Source: Aureimonas endophytica
GTDB lineage: Bacteria; Pseudomonadota; Alphaproteobacteria; Rhizobiales; Rhizobiaceae
Length of the DNA: 64,000 bases
Direction: 5' to 3'
Assembly (NCBI RefSeq): GCF_014642635.1
Contig: NZ_BMIQ01000009.1
Coordinates: forward strand, 161,049-225,048
The position numbers and the translations under genes were made by a program. The notes under the pieces are model-generated. The model saw nothing but the letters and a program-made list of their open reading frames with translations. It was not told the origin of the DNA and searched no databases. Below are positions 27,490-37,129 of this stretch, one piece after another (position 1 is the first letter of the stretch; every line of letters begins with the position of its first letter).

Positions 27490-28926
27490 TCAGCCGCCAA
27501 GCGCGTGCCGCCGGCTGACGAACTTGTCCTGCAGATAGGCGCGAAGGCCCTCGACGCCGCCCTCGCTGCCATGGCCGCTGTCCTTGATCCCGCCGAAGGG
27601 CGTTTCCGGCAGGGCGAGGCCCGAATGATTGATCGAGACCATGCCCGCCTCGATCCCCGCCCCCAGCTTTTCGGCCTCGACCAGGCCGTTGGTCATGGCA
27701 TAGGCCGCGAGGCCGAAGGGCAGGCGGTTCGCCTCCGCGATCGCGTCGTCGAGGGCGGCGAAGGGGTTGACGACGGCGATCGGGCCGAAGGGCTCCTCGT
27801 TGAGGACGCGGGCCGCAAGCGGCACCGTCGTCAGGATCGTCGGCTCGAAGAAGAAGCCCTGATTGCCGGCGCGGCGCCCGCCCGTCCGGATCTCGGCGCC
27901 CTCATCGACGGCGTCCCGCACCAGGGCCTCGACGGCCTGCACGCGGCGGGCCTGGGCGAGCGGTCCCATGCCCGTCGCCGGATCCAGGCCGGAGCCGAGC
28001 GTCAGCGCCGAGGCGCGGGCGGCGAAGGCCTCAACGAAGCTCTCGAAGAGGGATTCGTGCACGAGGAAGCGCGTCGGCGAGACGCAGACCTGGCCGGCAT
28101 TGCGGAACTTCATCTGCGCCGCCAGCGCCGCGACCGGCGCCGGATCGACACCCGCCCCGACGATGAAGGGCGCGTGGCCGCCGAGCTCCATCGTCGCGCG
28201 CTTCAGGTGCCGGCCGGCGAGCTGGCTGAGATGGCGACCCACCGCCACCGAGCCGGTGAAGGAGACCTTGCGGATGACCGGCGAGGCGATGAGGCGCTCG
28301 GAAATCTCCGCCGGCACGCCGAAGACGAGCTGGAGGACGCCGGCGGGCAGGCCCGCCTCCTCGAAGCAGCGCACGGTGAGGACGGCGGAGGTCGGCGTTT
28401 CCTCCGGCGCCTTGGCGATGATCGAGCAGCCCGCCGCCAGGGCGCCGGCGATCTTGCGCACGAGCTGGCTGACGGGGAAGTTCCAGGGGCTGAAGGCGGC
28501 GACCGGGCCGACCGGTTCCTGGACGACCATCTGCGTGACGTCTGGGGCTCGCGCGGGAATGACGCGCCCATAGGCGCGGCGCCCTTCTTCCGCCCCCCAG
28601 TCGACATGATCGGCGGCGCCCAGCACTTCCAGCTTCGCCTCGCCGAGCGGCTTGCCCTGTTCCCGGGTGATCGCCGTCGCGATCGCCTCGTGCCGCTCGC
28701 GCAAGAGCGCGGCGGCGCGGCGCAGGACGCCCGAACGCTCGAAGGCGCTCGTCGCCCGCCAAAGGGCGAAGCCTCTCGCCGCCGCCGCCAGCGCGACGTC
28801 GAGATCGGCGGCTTCGGCGAAGGGCACGCGGCCGACCTCCTCGCCCGTCGCGGGGTCGAGGACGGGGCCCGAGCGGCTGCCGCAGCCGGCGGTCCAATGG
28901 CCGGCGATGAAGAGGGATGGGGTCAT
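27490..28926 (-). CDS. NAD(P)-dependent aldehyde dehydrogenase, succinate-semialdehyde type
   Basis: A 478-residue cytosolic aldehyde dehydrogenase. Cys281 in NAGQVCVSPTRFLV is the nucleophile and Glu247 in MELGGHAPFIV is the general base. SPWNFPVSQLVRKIAGALAAGCSIIAKAPEE and TGSVAVGRHL are cofactor and oxyanion elements, and C-terminal PFGGIKDSGHGSEGG closes the active site. It is close to GabD-type succinate- or glutarate-semialdehyde dehydrogenases but many semialdehydes are possible. It follows a membrane protein gene after 59 bases in one operon. It faces away from the peptide ABC locus, yet could oxidise a semialdehyde made there. Confidence 0.88.
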   Translation of the reverse strand: MTPSLFIAGHWTAGCGSRSGPVLDPATGEEVGRVPFAEAADLDVALAAAARGFALWRATSAFERSGVLRRAAALLRERHEAIATAITREQGKPLGEAKLEVLGAADHVDWGAEEGRRAYGRVIPARAPDVTQMVVQEPVGPVAAFSPWNFPVSQLVRKIAGALAAGCSIIAKAPEETPTSAVLTVRCFEEAGLPAGVLQLVFGVPAEISERLIASPVIRKVSFTGSVAVGRHLSQLAGRHLKRATMELGGHAPFIVGAGVDPAPVAALAAQMKFRNAGQVCVSPTRFLVHESLFESFVEAFAARASALTLGSGLDPATGMGPLAQARRVQAVEALVRDAVDEGAEIRTGGRRAGNQGFFFEPTILTTVPLAARVLNEEPFGPIAVVNPFAALDDAIAEANRLPFGLAAYAMTNGLVEAEKLGAGIEAGMVSINHSGLALPETPFGGIKDSGHGSEGGVEGLRAYLQDKFVSRRHALGG

Positions 28927-28985
28927 GGTCGCTCCGTCGAAAGGAAAGGGAGACCGCGCCGGTGCGGCGCGATGGCGATCGGCCG

Positions 28986-30338
28986 TCAGCAGCCCAGCCC
29001 GTAAAGGGCCGAGACGAGCGCCATAGACAGGGCCATGAGCGTCAGCGCGAAGCCGAGATTCCAACGCAGGCTCACGACCGGTGAAGGCGTGCGGGTCAGG
29101 GCGCCGGTCATCAGCGACATCGCGCTGATCGGGGAGAGCGAGATCGCGATCGCCCAGGTGAGCATCAGCGTCATTCCCAGCGCCATCGGATGGTCGAGGC
29201 CGAGCGCGCTGCCGCCGAGGAGCTGCGCGAGAAGGACGACCAGTACCGAATGGGGCAGAAAGGCCGCGCCCGCCAGGGGAATCGCCAGAAGACAGGCGAA
29301 GAGCGCGGGAAGTCCGGGGGCCGCGCCCGCCTGAAGCGCCTGCCAGAGGCCCGTCTCGCGGATCGCGACCGCGATCGCGGCGCCGATCACCGAGGCCGAA
29401 AGATAGATCGCCGCTTCCGTGCGCATGTCGTTCATGCCTTGCAGCAGGCATTTCAGATCCTGGCCGAAGGGCAGGGGCGCGGCTCCCGGCTCGGCGCGGA
29501 GCCAGAGAAGCGCGAAGGCCGGCAGGACCAGGATCGTCGCCATGACGAAGCTGAGCGACAGGACTCCGTGGAGGCCGACCGTCAGCGCGAGAAGCGCGAG
29601 CGTGACGAGGAGAATGGGCCGCATCGGGCGCGGCAGCAGCCCGTCCTGTCCCGCCTCGCTGCCGCCGGCATCCGCTTCGGCCGGGCCGAGGAGCAGGCAG
29701 GTCGCGAGCAGCAGGAGCATGGCGGTGGCGAAGGCAAGGGCGGCGAAGCGCATCGGATCGAGCCCGGCGATGGCGCCGGTGACGATGGCGAAGCCGACGC
29801 CCATGGGCGACCATAGGGTCATCAGCACCGTGCCCCGCATGCCCGCCAGGAGGAGACGGCGGCGCTGCGCCTCGTCGCGCGTTTCCGGCTCGTCCCGGGA
29901 CAGGAGATCGCCGAGCAGCGGGATGATGCCGACATTGAAGAGAAGGCTGAGAAAGTGGCTGCCGAGCTTCACCGCGGCATAGCGGCGGCGGGCGGGAAAG
30001 CGGACGAGGCAGAGCGCGGCCTGCCGCATCCGCGGCGAGCGGCGCACCGGATGGCGCAGGAGGCCGAGCACCGACAAGAGCGCGGCGAAGGCGATGCCCT
30101 GGCGCAGCGCGGTCTGGATCTCGCCGAGCCGCGCCGGGAAGACGAGCGCCACGGCGAGCGCGCCGGCGGCGGCCAGCGCGGCGAAGAGGCGCGGCAGGGC
30201 GCCGAGTCCCCGCCATTGCAGTAGCACCGTCGCCACCGCCAGCGCCGAGGCGACGTCCAGCAGCGCCGGCGCGGCGGCGAGCGTGCCGGCGGCGAGGCAG
30301 AGCACCATCGCGATCTGAAACAGGAGCGACACGGGCAT
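28986..30338 (-). CDS. Polytopic membrane protein, putative transporter
   Basis: A 450-residue protein with 11-12 predicted transmembrane helices and short loops. Paired hydrophobic halves, internal short re-entrant-type sequences (SPMGVGFAIVTGAIAGL in the first half; SLSPISAMSLMTGALT in the second) and conserved prolines recall the ion transporter superfamily of anion and dicarboxylate carriers, but no diagnostic motif could be identified. ATG 30338 follows GCGAGG. It precedes the aldehyde dehydrogenase by 59 bases and might import or export its substrate. Function otherwise unknown. Confidence 0.65.
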   Translation of the reverse strand: MPVSLLFQIAMVLCLAAGTLAAAPALLDVASALAVATVLLQWRGLGALPRLFAALAAAGALAVALVFPARLGEIQTALRQGIAFAALLSVLGLLRHPVRRSPRMRQAALCLVRFPARRRYAAVKLGSHFLSLLFNVGIIPLLGDLLSRDEPETRDEAQRRRLLLAGMRGTVLMTLWSPMGVGFAIVTGAIAGLDPMRFAALAFATAMLLLLATCLLLGPAEADAGGSEAGQDGLLPRPMRPILLVTLALLALTVGLHGVLSLSFVMATILVLPAFALLWLRAEPGAAPLPFGQDLKCLLQGMNDMRTEAAIYLSASVIGAAIAVAIRETGLWQALQAGAAPGLPALFACLLAIPLAGAAFLPHSVLVVLLAQLLGGSALGLDHPMALGMTLMLTWAIAISLSPISAMSLMTGALTRTPSPVVSLRWNLGFALTLMALSMALVSALYGLGC

Positions 30339-30467
30339 CACCGGCCTCGCTCGCGGCCCGACGCGCGGTCCCGCCCATGGAAAGGGCAGCGGCTGTTCAC
30401 CCGTGCGACAGCCGAATGGTCAGAATTTATGCACACCAGAAAATGCCTTCGACATCGTCAATTCCGA

Positions 30468-30496
30468 TTGACAGCCACCCAACGATCTGGTCATAT
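30468..30496 (+). promoter_or_regulatory. Candidate sigma-70 promoter for the peptide ABC operon
   Basis: TTGACA (30468-30473), an exact -35 consensus, is separated by 17 bases from TCATAT (30491-30496; CATATA one base later also possible). It lies in the A+T-rich 330-base gap between divergent operons, about 170 bases before the GTG start of the binding protein. The rest of that gap (30339-30668) shows no gene and probably carries regulator sites, for example for the GntR protein at 40998. Confidence 0.55.
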
Positions 30497-30668
30497 ACCG
30501 ATATATCACAAATAAGAGTGCCGCAATCGAAATAAAGATTGGGCCAGAAAAGCTGGTTAAAGGCATTAATCCGTTGCGGCCGTCTCTGTCGGATGCGTCA
30601 TTCGACGTATCTTGAAGTCGTCGTCGCGAAATTGACTCTTATAGACTGTCGAACCGCTGGAGATATTC

Positions 30669-32222
30669 GTGAAACTATTCGTGACATCGCTGCTGGCGGC
30701 ATCGCTCCTGACTTCGGCTTCCTTCGCGGCCGACCAGCCGGTGGCCGGCGGCCGGGCCGATCTGATCGTGCAGCCGGAGCCGTCCAACCTGATGCTCGGC
30801 CTCGTCACCAACGTGCCGACGCAGCTCGTCTCCGGCCAGATCTACGAGGGTCTGCTGCGCTACGACGAAAAGCTCCGGCCGATGCCCTCGCTCGCCAAGG
30901 CCTGGGAGATCTCGCCCGACGGGCTGACCTATACGTTTCACCTCAACGAGGGCGTCACCTGGCATGACGGCGTGCCGTTCAGCTCAGCCGACGTCCTCTT
31001 CAGCGTCAACGACTTCCTGACCAAGACCCAGCCCCGCCACCGCAACACCATGTCTCGCGTCGCCAAGGTCGAGGCGCCGGACGCGGCGACCGTCGTCTTC
31101 ACGCTGAAGCAGCCCTTCGAGCCCTTCATCCGCTCCTTCGCCTTCTGGAGCATGCCGATGGTGCCCAAGCACATCTACGAGAACACGGATTTCGCCACCA
31201 ATCCCGCCAACGAGAAGCCGATCGGCACCGGCGCGTTCAAGTTCGAGAGCTGGACCAAGGGCAGCAACATCCATCTCGTGAAGAACGAGCACTACTACCT
31301 GGCGGGCAAGCCCTATCTCGACGACGTCTACTACCATGTCGTGCCGGACGGCGCCTCGCGGGCGGTCGCCTACGAGACGGGCACGGTCGGCATCCTGCCC
31401 GGCGGCTCGGTCGAGAATTTCGACGCGCCGCGCCTGGCGGCGCTGGAGAACACCTGCACGACCTCGAAGGGGCGCGAGTTCGATTCGCCGCTCTCCTTCA
31501 TCTGGCTGAACAACCGCAAGCCGCCGATGGACGACAAGCGGTTCCGGCAGGCGGTGATGTACGCGATGGACCGCGACTTCGCCCGCGAGGTCCTGTGGAA
31601 CGGGCTCGGGCGAGTCGCCACCGGGCCGATTGCTGGCACGATTCCCTTCAGTTCCAAGGTCGAGCCGCAATATGCGCATGATCCGGCGAAGGCCAAGGCC
31701 CTGCTCGCCGAGATGGGCTATGACGGCAAGCCGCTGAAGCTCCTGCCGCTGCCCTATGGCGAGACCTGGCAGCGCTGGGCCGAGGCGGTGAAGCAGAATC
31801 TCGGCGAGGTCGGCATTCCCGTCGAGATCGAGGCGGCGGATGTCGCCGGCTGGAACCAGCGCCTGTCCGAGTGGAACTACGACATGGCCTTCACCTACAT
31901 GTTCCAGAACGGCGACCCGGCGCTGGGCGTCGAGCGCAACTACGTCTCCTCGCAGATCTCCAAGGGCAGCCCCTGGAACAATGTCGAGGGCTATTCCAGC
32001 CCGAAGGCCGACGCGCTCTTCGCCGAGGCCGCGACCGCCGTTCCCGCCGAGAAGCGTCAGGCGCTCTACGATCAGGTCCAGGCTGTGGTGCAGGAGGACG
32101 TGCCCGTCGCCTGGCTGCTCGATCTCGAATGGCCGACGATTTACAACTGCAAGTTCCAGGATCTCGTCACCACCGCGAACGGGCTGAACGACTCGCTCCG
32201 CGACACCTGGATCAAGCCCTGA
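30669..32222 (+). CDS. Peptide-type ABC transporter substrate-binding protein
   Basis: A 517-residue periplasmic binding protein of the oligopeptide/dipeptide (SBP family 5) class. The signal peptide is residues 1-20 (MKLFVTSLLAASLLTSASFA). VTNVPTQLVSGQIYEGLLRYDEKLRPMPSLAKAWEISPDGLTYTF and FRQAVMYAMDRDF are family signatures. It delivers peptides or amines to DppBC-type permeases. The start is GTG at 30669 with GGAGA 6 bases upstream. It is the first gene of a same-strand series of eight genes to 41750. Exact ligand is unknown; opine, peptide, or hydroxy-amino acid conjugates are all possible. Confidence 0.93.
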   Translation: MKLFVTSLLAASLLTSASFAADQPVAGGRADLIVQPEPSNLMLGLVTNVPTQLVSGQIYEGLLRYDEKLRPMPSLAKAWEISPDGLTYTFHLNEGVTWHDGVPFSSADVLFSVNDFLTKTQPRHRNTMSRVAKVEAPDAATVVFTLKQPFEPFIRSFAFWSMPMVPKHIYENTDFATNPANEKPIGTGAFKFESWTKGSNIHLVKNEHYYLAGKPYLDDVYYHVVPDGASRAVAYETGTVGILPGGSVENFDAPRLAALENTCTTSKGREFDSPLSFIWLNNRKPPMDDKRFRQAVMYAMDRDFAREVLWNGLGRVATGPIAGTIPFSSKVEPQYAHDPAKAKALLAEMGYDGKPLKLLPLPYGETWQRWAEAVKQNLGEVGIPVEIEAADVAGWNQRLSEWNYDMAFTYMFQNGDPALGVERNYVSSQISKGSPWNNVEGYSSPKADALFAEAATAVPAEKRQALYDQVQAVVQEDVPVAWLLDLEWPTIYNCKFQDLVTTANGLNDSLRDTWIKP

Positions 32223-32314
32223 TCCATGCCAGCGGGCGGCGGGATCGCGCCGCCGCCCCTCCTCGCCGCGGTCCTTCCCGGAAGGCCGCTCCGCGTCCCC
32301 GCCCGGAGGGCTCC

Positions 32315-33286
32315 ATGCTTCGCCTCCTCGTCGAACGTCTCCTGAAGATCGTGGTGATCCTCGTCGGGATCACCGTCGTCAACTTCGCGCTCATCCACGC
32401 CGCGCCCGGCGATCCGGCGGCCGTGATGGCGGGCGAGGCCGGGGAGGCCGACGCCATCTTCCTGGCGCAGCTGCGCGAGCGCTTCGGGCTCGACAAGCCG
32501 CTGGTCGTCCAACTCGGGCTCTATGTCGGCAATATCCTCCATCTCGACTTCGGCTATTCCTATCGCCAGGGCCGCCCGGTGATCGACCTCATCGTCGAGC
32601 GCCTGCCGGCGACGCTGCTCCTGTCGGGCACGGCCTTCGTCATCTCGCTCGGGCTCGGCGTCCTGGCCGGCGTGCTGGCGGCCTCGCGCCAGGGCCGGCC
32701 GTCCGACGCGCTCGTCTCGACCCTGGCGCTCCTCTTCTACGCAACGCCGCTCTTCTGGCTGGCCCTGATGGCGGTGCTGCTCTTCTCCGTGCAGCTCGGC
32801 TGGTTCCCCGCCTTCGGCTACGAGACGGTGGGCGCCGGCCTGACGGGCGCCGCGCGCCTTCTCGACATCCTGCATCATCTCGTCCTGCCGGCGACAACGC
32901 TCGGCCTGTTCTTCATGGCGGTCTATGTGCGCATGACGCGGGCCTCCATGCTGGAGGTGAGCCGTCTCGACTTCGTGCGCACCGCCAGGGCCAAGGGGCT
33001 GCGGCCCGGCGCCATTCTGCGCCGCCACGTGCTGCGCAACGCGCTTCTGCCGGTCGTCACGCTGGCCGGTCTCCAGGCGGGGCAGCTCGTCGGCGGCGCC
33101 ATCCTCATCGAGACCGTCTTCTCCTGGCCGGGCATCGGACGCCTGATGTTCGAGGCGCTCGGGCAGCGCGACTACAATCTGCTGCTCGGCGTCTTCGTCG
33201 TCTCCGCCGCCATGGTCCTCGTCTTCAACCTGATCACCGACCTTCTCTATCGTCTGGTCGATCCGCGCATCCGGGTGTCGGCATGA
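32315..33286 (+). CDS. Peptide-type ABC transporter permease (DppB-like)
   Basis: A 323-residue inner-membrane permease. The DppB/OppB N-terminus (MLRLLVERLLKIVVILVGITVVNFALIHAAPGDPA) and C-terminal EAA loop (DFVRTARAKGLRPGAILRRHVLRNALLPVV) are present. It forms the channel with the next gene's product. GGAGGG sits upstream of ATG 32315. Its stop overlaps the next permease start by four bases. Confidence 0.94.
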   Translation: MLRLLVERLLKIVVILVGITVVNFALIHAAPGDPAAVMAGEAGEADAIFLAQLRERFGLDKPLVVQLGLYVGNILHLDFGYSYRQGRPVIDLIVERLPATLLLSGTAFVISLGLGVLAGVLAASRQGRPSDALVSTLALLFYATPLFWLALMAVLLFSVQLGWFPAFGYETVGAGLTGAARLLDILHHLVLPATTLGLFFMAVYVRMTRASMLEVSRLDFVRTARAKGLRPGAILRRHVLRNALLPVVTLAGLQAGQLVGGAILIETVFSWPGIGRLMFEALGQRDYNLLLGVFVVSAAMVLVFNLITDLLYRLVDPRIRVSA

Positions 33287-34122
33287 GGGATTTCTGGAGC
33301 CGTTTCGCGCGCCATCGCGGCGCCATCGTCGGGCTGGGCATCCTCGCGCTCGTCCTCCTCCTCTGCGCCAGCGCGCCCTTCCTCTTCCCGCGCTCGCCCT
33401 GGTCCATGGTGCAGCGGCCCTTCCTGCCGCCCTTCGCCAACATGGCCTTTCCGCTCGGCACCGACACGATGGGCCGCGACATCGCCTCGGCTCTGGCGCA
33501 TGGCGCCGGCACCTCGCTGCTCGTCGGCCTCGTCTCGACGCTGGTCTCGCTCCTCATCGGCATCCCGATCGGCGCGGCGGCGGGCTATTTCGGCGGCATG
33601 GTCGACGACGCGCTGATGCGCTTCACCGAATTCTTCCAGAGCGTGCCGAGCTTCGCCTTCGCCATCGTGCTCGTCGCGATCTTCCAGCCGAGCCTCGCCT
33701 CCATCGTCGCGGCCATAGCGCTGGTGAGCTGGCCGCCGGTGGCGCGGCTCCTGCGCGGCGAGGTCATGGCGCTGCGCTCGCGCGAATATGTCGAGGCGGC
33801 GATCCTGTCCGGCCAGCGCAGCGCCACGGTGATCTGGCGCCAGATCCTGCCCAACACGCTCTCCCCGATCATCGTCCTGTCCACGATGATGGTGGCGGCC
33901 GCCATCCTGATCGAGAGCGCCCTGTCCTTCATGGGGCTCGGCGACCCCAACATCATGTCCTGGGGCTATGTCATCGGCGCGGGGCGCGCCGTCATCCGGC
34001 AGGCCTGGTGGGTGAGCTTCTTTCCCGGCCTGATGATCCTTCTCACCGTGCTCGCGCTGAACCTCATTGGCGAGGGCCTCAATGACGCCCTGAACCCGCG
34101 GCTCGCCCGCCGGGGACGCTGA
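33283..34122 (+). CDS. Peptide-type ABC transporter permease (DppC-like)
   Basis: A 279-residue inner-membrane permease of the DppC type. LGTDTMGRDIASALAHGAGTSLLVG is a hallmark near residues 56-80, and the EAA loop REYVEAAILSGQRSATVIWRQILPN follows. It starts within an ATGA overlap with the DppB-like gene and ends 12 bases before the ATPase gene. It forms a heterodimeric channel with its partner. Confidence 0.94.
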   Translation: MRDFWSRFARHRGAIVGLGILALVLLLCASAPFLFPRSPWSMVQRPFLPPFANMAFPLGTDTMGRDIASALAHGAGTSLLVGLVSTLVSLLIGIPIGAAAGYFGGMVDDALMRFTEFFQSVPSFAFAIVLVAIFQPSLASIVAAIALVSWPPVARLLRGEVMALRSREYVEAAILSGQRSATVIWRQILPNTLSPIIVLSTMMVAAAILIESALSFMGLGDPNIMSWGYVIGAGRAVIRQAWWVSFFPGLMILLTVLALNLIGEGLNDALNPRLARRGR

Positions 34123-34134
34123 GGAGATCCGACG

Positions 34135-35757
34135 ATGAAGCCGCATCCCAAGGCGCCCGCCCTGTCGGTCGACCGCCTCGCCATCGCCCTGCCGCCCGGC
34201 GCCGACCGGCCCTATGCCGTGGACCGCGTCAGCTTCGACCTGATCCCCGGCGAGATCCTCTGCATCGTCGGCGAGAGCGGCTCGGGCAAGTCCATGTCGG
34301 CCAATGCCGCCATGGGCCTGCTGCCCGAGACCGTGCGGCCCGTCGGCGGCCGCATCCTGATGGCGGGCGAGGACATCCTGACCTTCGACGAGGCGCGGAT
34401 GCGCGCCCTGCGCGGCCGGGGCATCGCCATGATCTTCCAGGAGCCGATGACGGCGCTGAACCCCTTGATGCGGGTCGAGGACCAGATCTGCGAGATGTTC
34501 GAGGCGCATGGGCTGCTCAGCCCGAAAGAGCGCCGCGCCCGGGCGCTGGACCTCCTCGCCGAGGTCGGCCTGCCCGATCCGGCGCGGGCGGCGCGGGCCT
34601 ATCCGTTCCAGCTCTCCGGCGGCCAGCGCCAGCGCGTGATGATCGCGATGGCGCTCGCCCTGGAGCCGAAGGTCCTCATCGCCGACGAGCCGACCACGGC
34701 GCTGGACGTGACGACCCAGGCTCAGATCCTGCGCCTCGTGCGCGACCTCCAGGAGCGGCGCGGCATGGCCGTGATGTTCATCACCCATGATTTCGGCGTC
34801 GTCGCCGAGATCGCCGACAAGGTGCTGGTGATGGAAAAGGGCCGCGTCGTGGAGGAGGGGACCGCCGCGGACGTGCTGAACCGCCCGCAGCATCCCTATA
34901 CGCGAAAGCTCATCGCCGCGATTCCGGGCATGGGGGCGGGGAGGGCCCGCCGGGCGGAGCGCGAGACGATCCTCGCCGTCGAGGGGCTGACCAAGACCTA
35001 TCGCTCCGGCGGCGGCTTCCTGTCGCCGCCGCGCGTCGTCCAGGCGGTGCAGGGCGTCTCCTTTTCGCTCGCGCGCGGCGAGACGCTCGGCATCGTCGGC
35101 GAAAGCGGCTCGGGCAAGTCCTCGGTCGGCCGCTGCCTCGTGCGCCTCCAGGACCCCGATGGCGGGCGGGTGCTGCTCGGCGGCGCCGACATGGCCCATT
35201 TGAAGGGCGAGGCGCTGCGCCAGGCGCGCCGGCGCGTGCAGATGGTGTTCCAGGACCCCTATGCCTCGCTGAACCCGCGCATCAAGGTCGGGCGCGCCAT
35301 CGCCGACGGGCCGATCGCCTATGGCGCGAACCCGCGCGCCGCGCTGAAGGAGGCGGAGGCGCTTCTGGAGCGCGTCGGGCTCGACGCCTCGGCCGCCGGG
35401 CGCTTCCCGCACGAATTCTCCGGCGGCCAGCGCCAGCGCATCGGCATCGCCCGCGCGCTTGCGCTGAAGCCGGAGATCATCGTCGCCGACGAGGCGGTGT
35501 CGGCCCTCGACGTGTCGATCCAGGCCCAGGTCCTCGAACTCCTGGCCGAGCTGAAGCGCGAGCTCGACCTCTCGCTCGTCTTCATCACCCACGACCTGCG
35601 CGTCGCGGCCGAGATCTGCGACCGGGTGATGGTGATGCGGAAAGGGGCCGTCGTCGAGATCGGCACCGGCGCCGAGATCTTCGGCCAGCCGCGCGAGGAC
35701 TATACGCGCGGCCTCATCGCCGCCATTCCCGGCCGCCCGACCGCCGTCGCCGCCTGA
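34135..35757 (+). CDS. Peptide ABC transporter ATP-binding protein, two fused ATPases
   Basis: A 540-residue protein with two complete ABC domains, each with Walker A GESGSGKS (about residues 46-53 and 322-329), the signature [19 protein letters not shown] (first) and [19 protein letters not shown] (second), and Walker [11 protein letters not shown] / [10 protein letters not shown]. The fused DppD-DppF arrangement is common in rhizobia. It powers the import system of the three preceding genes. ATG 34135 is 12 bases after the DppC-like stop. Confidence 0.95.
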   Translation: MKPHPKAPALSVDRLAIALPPGADRPYAVDRVSFDLIPGEILCIVGESGSGKSMSANAAMGLLPETVRPVGGRILMAGEDILTFDEARMRALRGRGIAMIFQEPMTALNPLMRVEDQICEMFEAHGLLSPKERRARALDLLAEVGLPDPARAARAYPFQLSGGQRQRVMIAMALALEPKVLIADEPTTALDVTTQAQILRLVRDLQERRGMAVMFITHDFGVVAEIADKVLVMEKGRVVEEGTAADVLNRPQHPYTRKLIAAIPGMGAGRARRAERETILAVEGLTKTYRSGGGFLSPPRVVQAVQGVSFSLARGETLGIVGESGSGKSSVGRCLVRLQDPDGGRVLLGGADMAHLKGEALRQARRRVQMVFQDPYASLNPRIKVGRAIADGPIAYGANPRAALKEAEALLERVGLDASAAGRFPHEFSGGQRQRIGIARALALKPEIIVADEAVSALDVSIQAQVLELLAELKRELDLSLVFITHDLRVAAEICDRVMVMRKGAVVEIGTGAEIFGQPREDYTRGLIAAIPGRPTAVAA

Positions 35758-35786
35758 GCGCCCTTCCTCTCCGCATCGGATCCTCC

Positions 35787-37124
35787 ATGACCTTCCTGCC
35801 CAACTCCGTCGAGGCGCGCGACATCGCCTATCAGCTCCACCCGCTGGTGGACCTCCAGAACTACGGCAAGACCGGCGCGCTCGTCATCGAGCGCGGCGAG
35901 GGCGTCTATGTCTTCGACAATACCGGCAAGCGCTATATCGAGGGGCTCGCCGGCCTCTGGTCGGTGGCGGTCGGCTTCGGCGAGATGCGCCTCTCGGACG
36001 TGGCTAAGGCGCAGATGGACAAGCTGCCCTATTACCACGTCTTCGCTCACAAGACGCACGGCCCCTCGGTGGATCTCGCCGAGAAGCTGATCCAGATGGC
36101 GCCGGTGCCGATGTCGAAGGTGCATTTCACCTCGTCCGGCTCGGAGGCCAACGACCTCGTCGTCAAGCTGATCTGGTACCGCGCCAACGCTCTCGGCCGG
36201 CCGGAGAAGAAGAAGATCATCGGCCGGGTGAAGGGCTATCACGGCGTCACCATCGCCGCCGGCTCGATCACCGGCCTGGCGCGCAACCACGCGAGCTTCG
36301 ACTTGCCGCTCGACCGGATGCGGCATGTCTCCTGTCCCGACCATGCCGGCATGGCGCTGCCGGGCGAGAGCGAGATCGAGTTCTCGCGCCGCATGGCGGC
36401 CGAACTGGAGGCCTTGATCCTCGCCGAGGGGCCGGAAACGGTCGCCGCCTTCTTCGGCGAGCCGGTCATGGCGTCGGGCGGCGTCTACGTGCCGCCCGAG
36501 GGCTACTGGCAGGAAATCCAGGCGGTGCTGCGCAAATACGACGTGCTGCTCGTCGCCGACGAGGTCATCTGCGGCTTCGGCCGCACCGGCGAGATGTTCG
36601 GCTGCCAGACCTTCGGCATCGAGCCGGACGTCATGGTCCTCTCCAAGCAGATCTCCTCCTCCTACATGCCGCTCTCGGCCATCCTGATGACGGAAGGCTT
36701 CTACGCGCCGGTCGCCGAGGAATCGGCGCGGATCGGCACGTTCGGCCATGGCTTCACGGCCTCCGGCCATCCGGTCGCCACCGCCGTCGGCCTGGAGAAC
36801 ATCCGCATCATCGAGGAGCGCGATCTCGTCGGCAACTGCCGGCGGCGGAGCCCGCGCTTCCTCGCGCGCCTCGCCGAGCTCGCCGCGCATCCCAAGGCAA
36901 AAGCCTGGCGCGGCATCGGCCTGATCGGCGCGGTGGAGCTGAAGCCCTGGCAACAGGCGGGCGCGGCGGGCGCCGCCTTCCAGGCCGCCGCCATGGCGGA
37001 GGGCGTCATCGCCCGCGCCATCGGCGACACGCTCTGCTTCTGCCCGCCCCTCATCATCAGCGCCGAGGAGATCGAGGCGATGTTCGACGCCGTCGCCCGC
37101 GCCCTCGACGCGATTTCGGAGTGA
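35787..37124 (+). CDS. Class III aminotransferase (omega-aminotransferase-like)
   Basis: A 445-residue PLP enzyme of fold type I, aminotransferase class III. Lys287 in VLSKQISS is the Schiff base lysine. VADEVICGFGRTG holds Asp258 that binds the pyridine nitrogen, and FTSSGSEANDLVVKL contacts phosphate. It is most like beta-alanine/taurine/omega-amino acid:pyruvate aminotransferases. It lies 29 bases after the ABC ATPase gene and overlaps the upstream region of the amidase by a few bases. It may deaminate an amine released by the amidase. The substrate is unknown; the segment NCRRRSPRFLARL is normal for this group. Confidence 0.9.
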   Translation: MTFLPNSVEARDIAYQLHPLVDLQNYGKTGALVIERGEGVYVFDNTGKRYIEGLAGLWSVAVGFGEMRLSDVAKAQMDKLPYYHVFAHKTHGPSVDLAEKLIQMAPVPMSKVHFTSSGSEANDLVVKLIWYRANALGRPEKKKIIGRVKGYHGVTIAAGSITGLARNHASFDLPLDRMRHVSCPDHAGMALPGESEIEFSRRMAAELEALILAEGPETVAAFFGEPVMASGGVYVPPEGYWQEIQAVLRKYDVLLVADEVICGFGRTGEMFGCQTFGIEPDVMVLSKQISSSYMPLSAILMTEGFYAPVAEESARIGTFGHGFTASGHPVATAVGLENIRIIEERDLVGNCRRRSPRFLARLAELAAHPKAKAWRGIGLIGAVELKPWQQAGAAGAAFQAAAMAEGVIARAIGDTLCFCPPLIISAEEIEAMFDAVARALDAISE

Positions 37125-37129
37125 ATTTC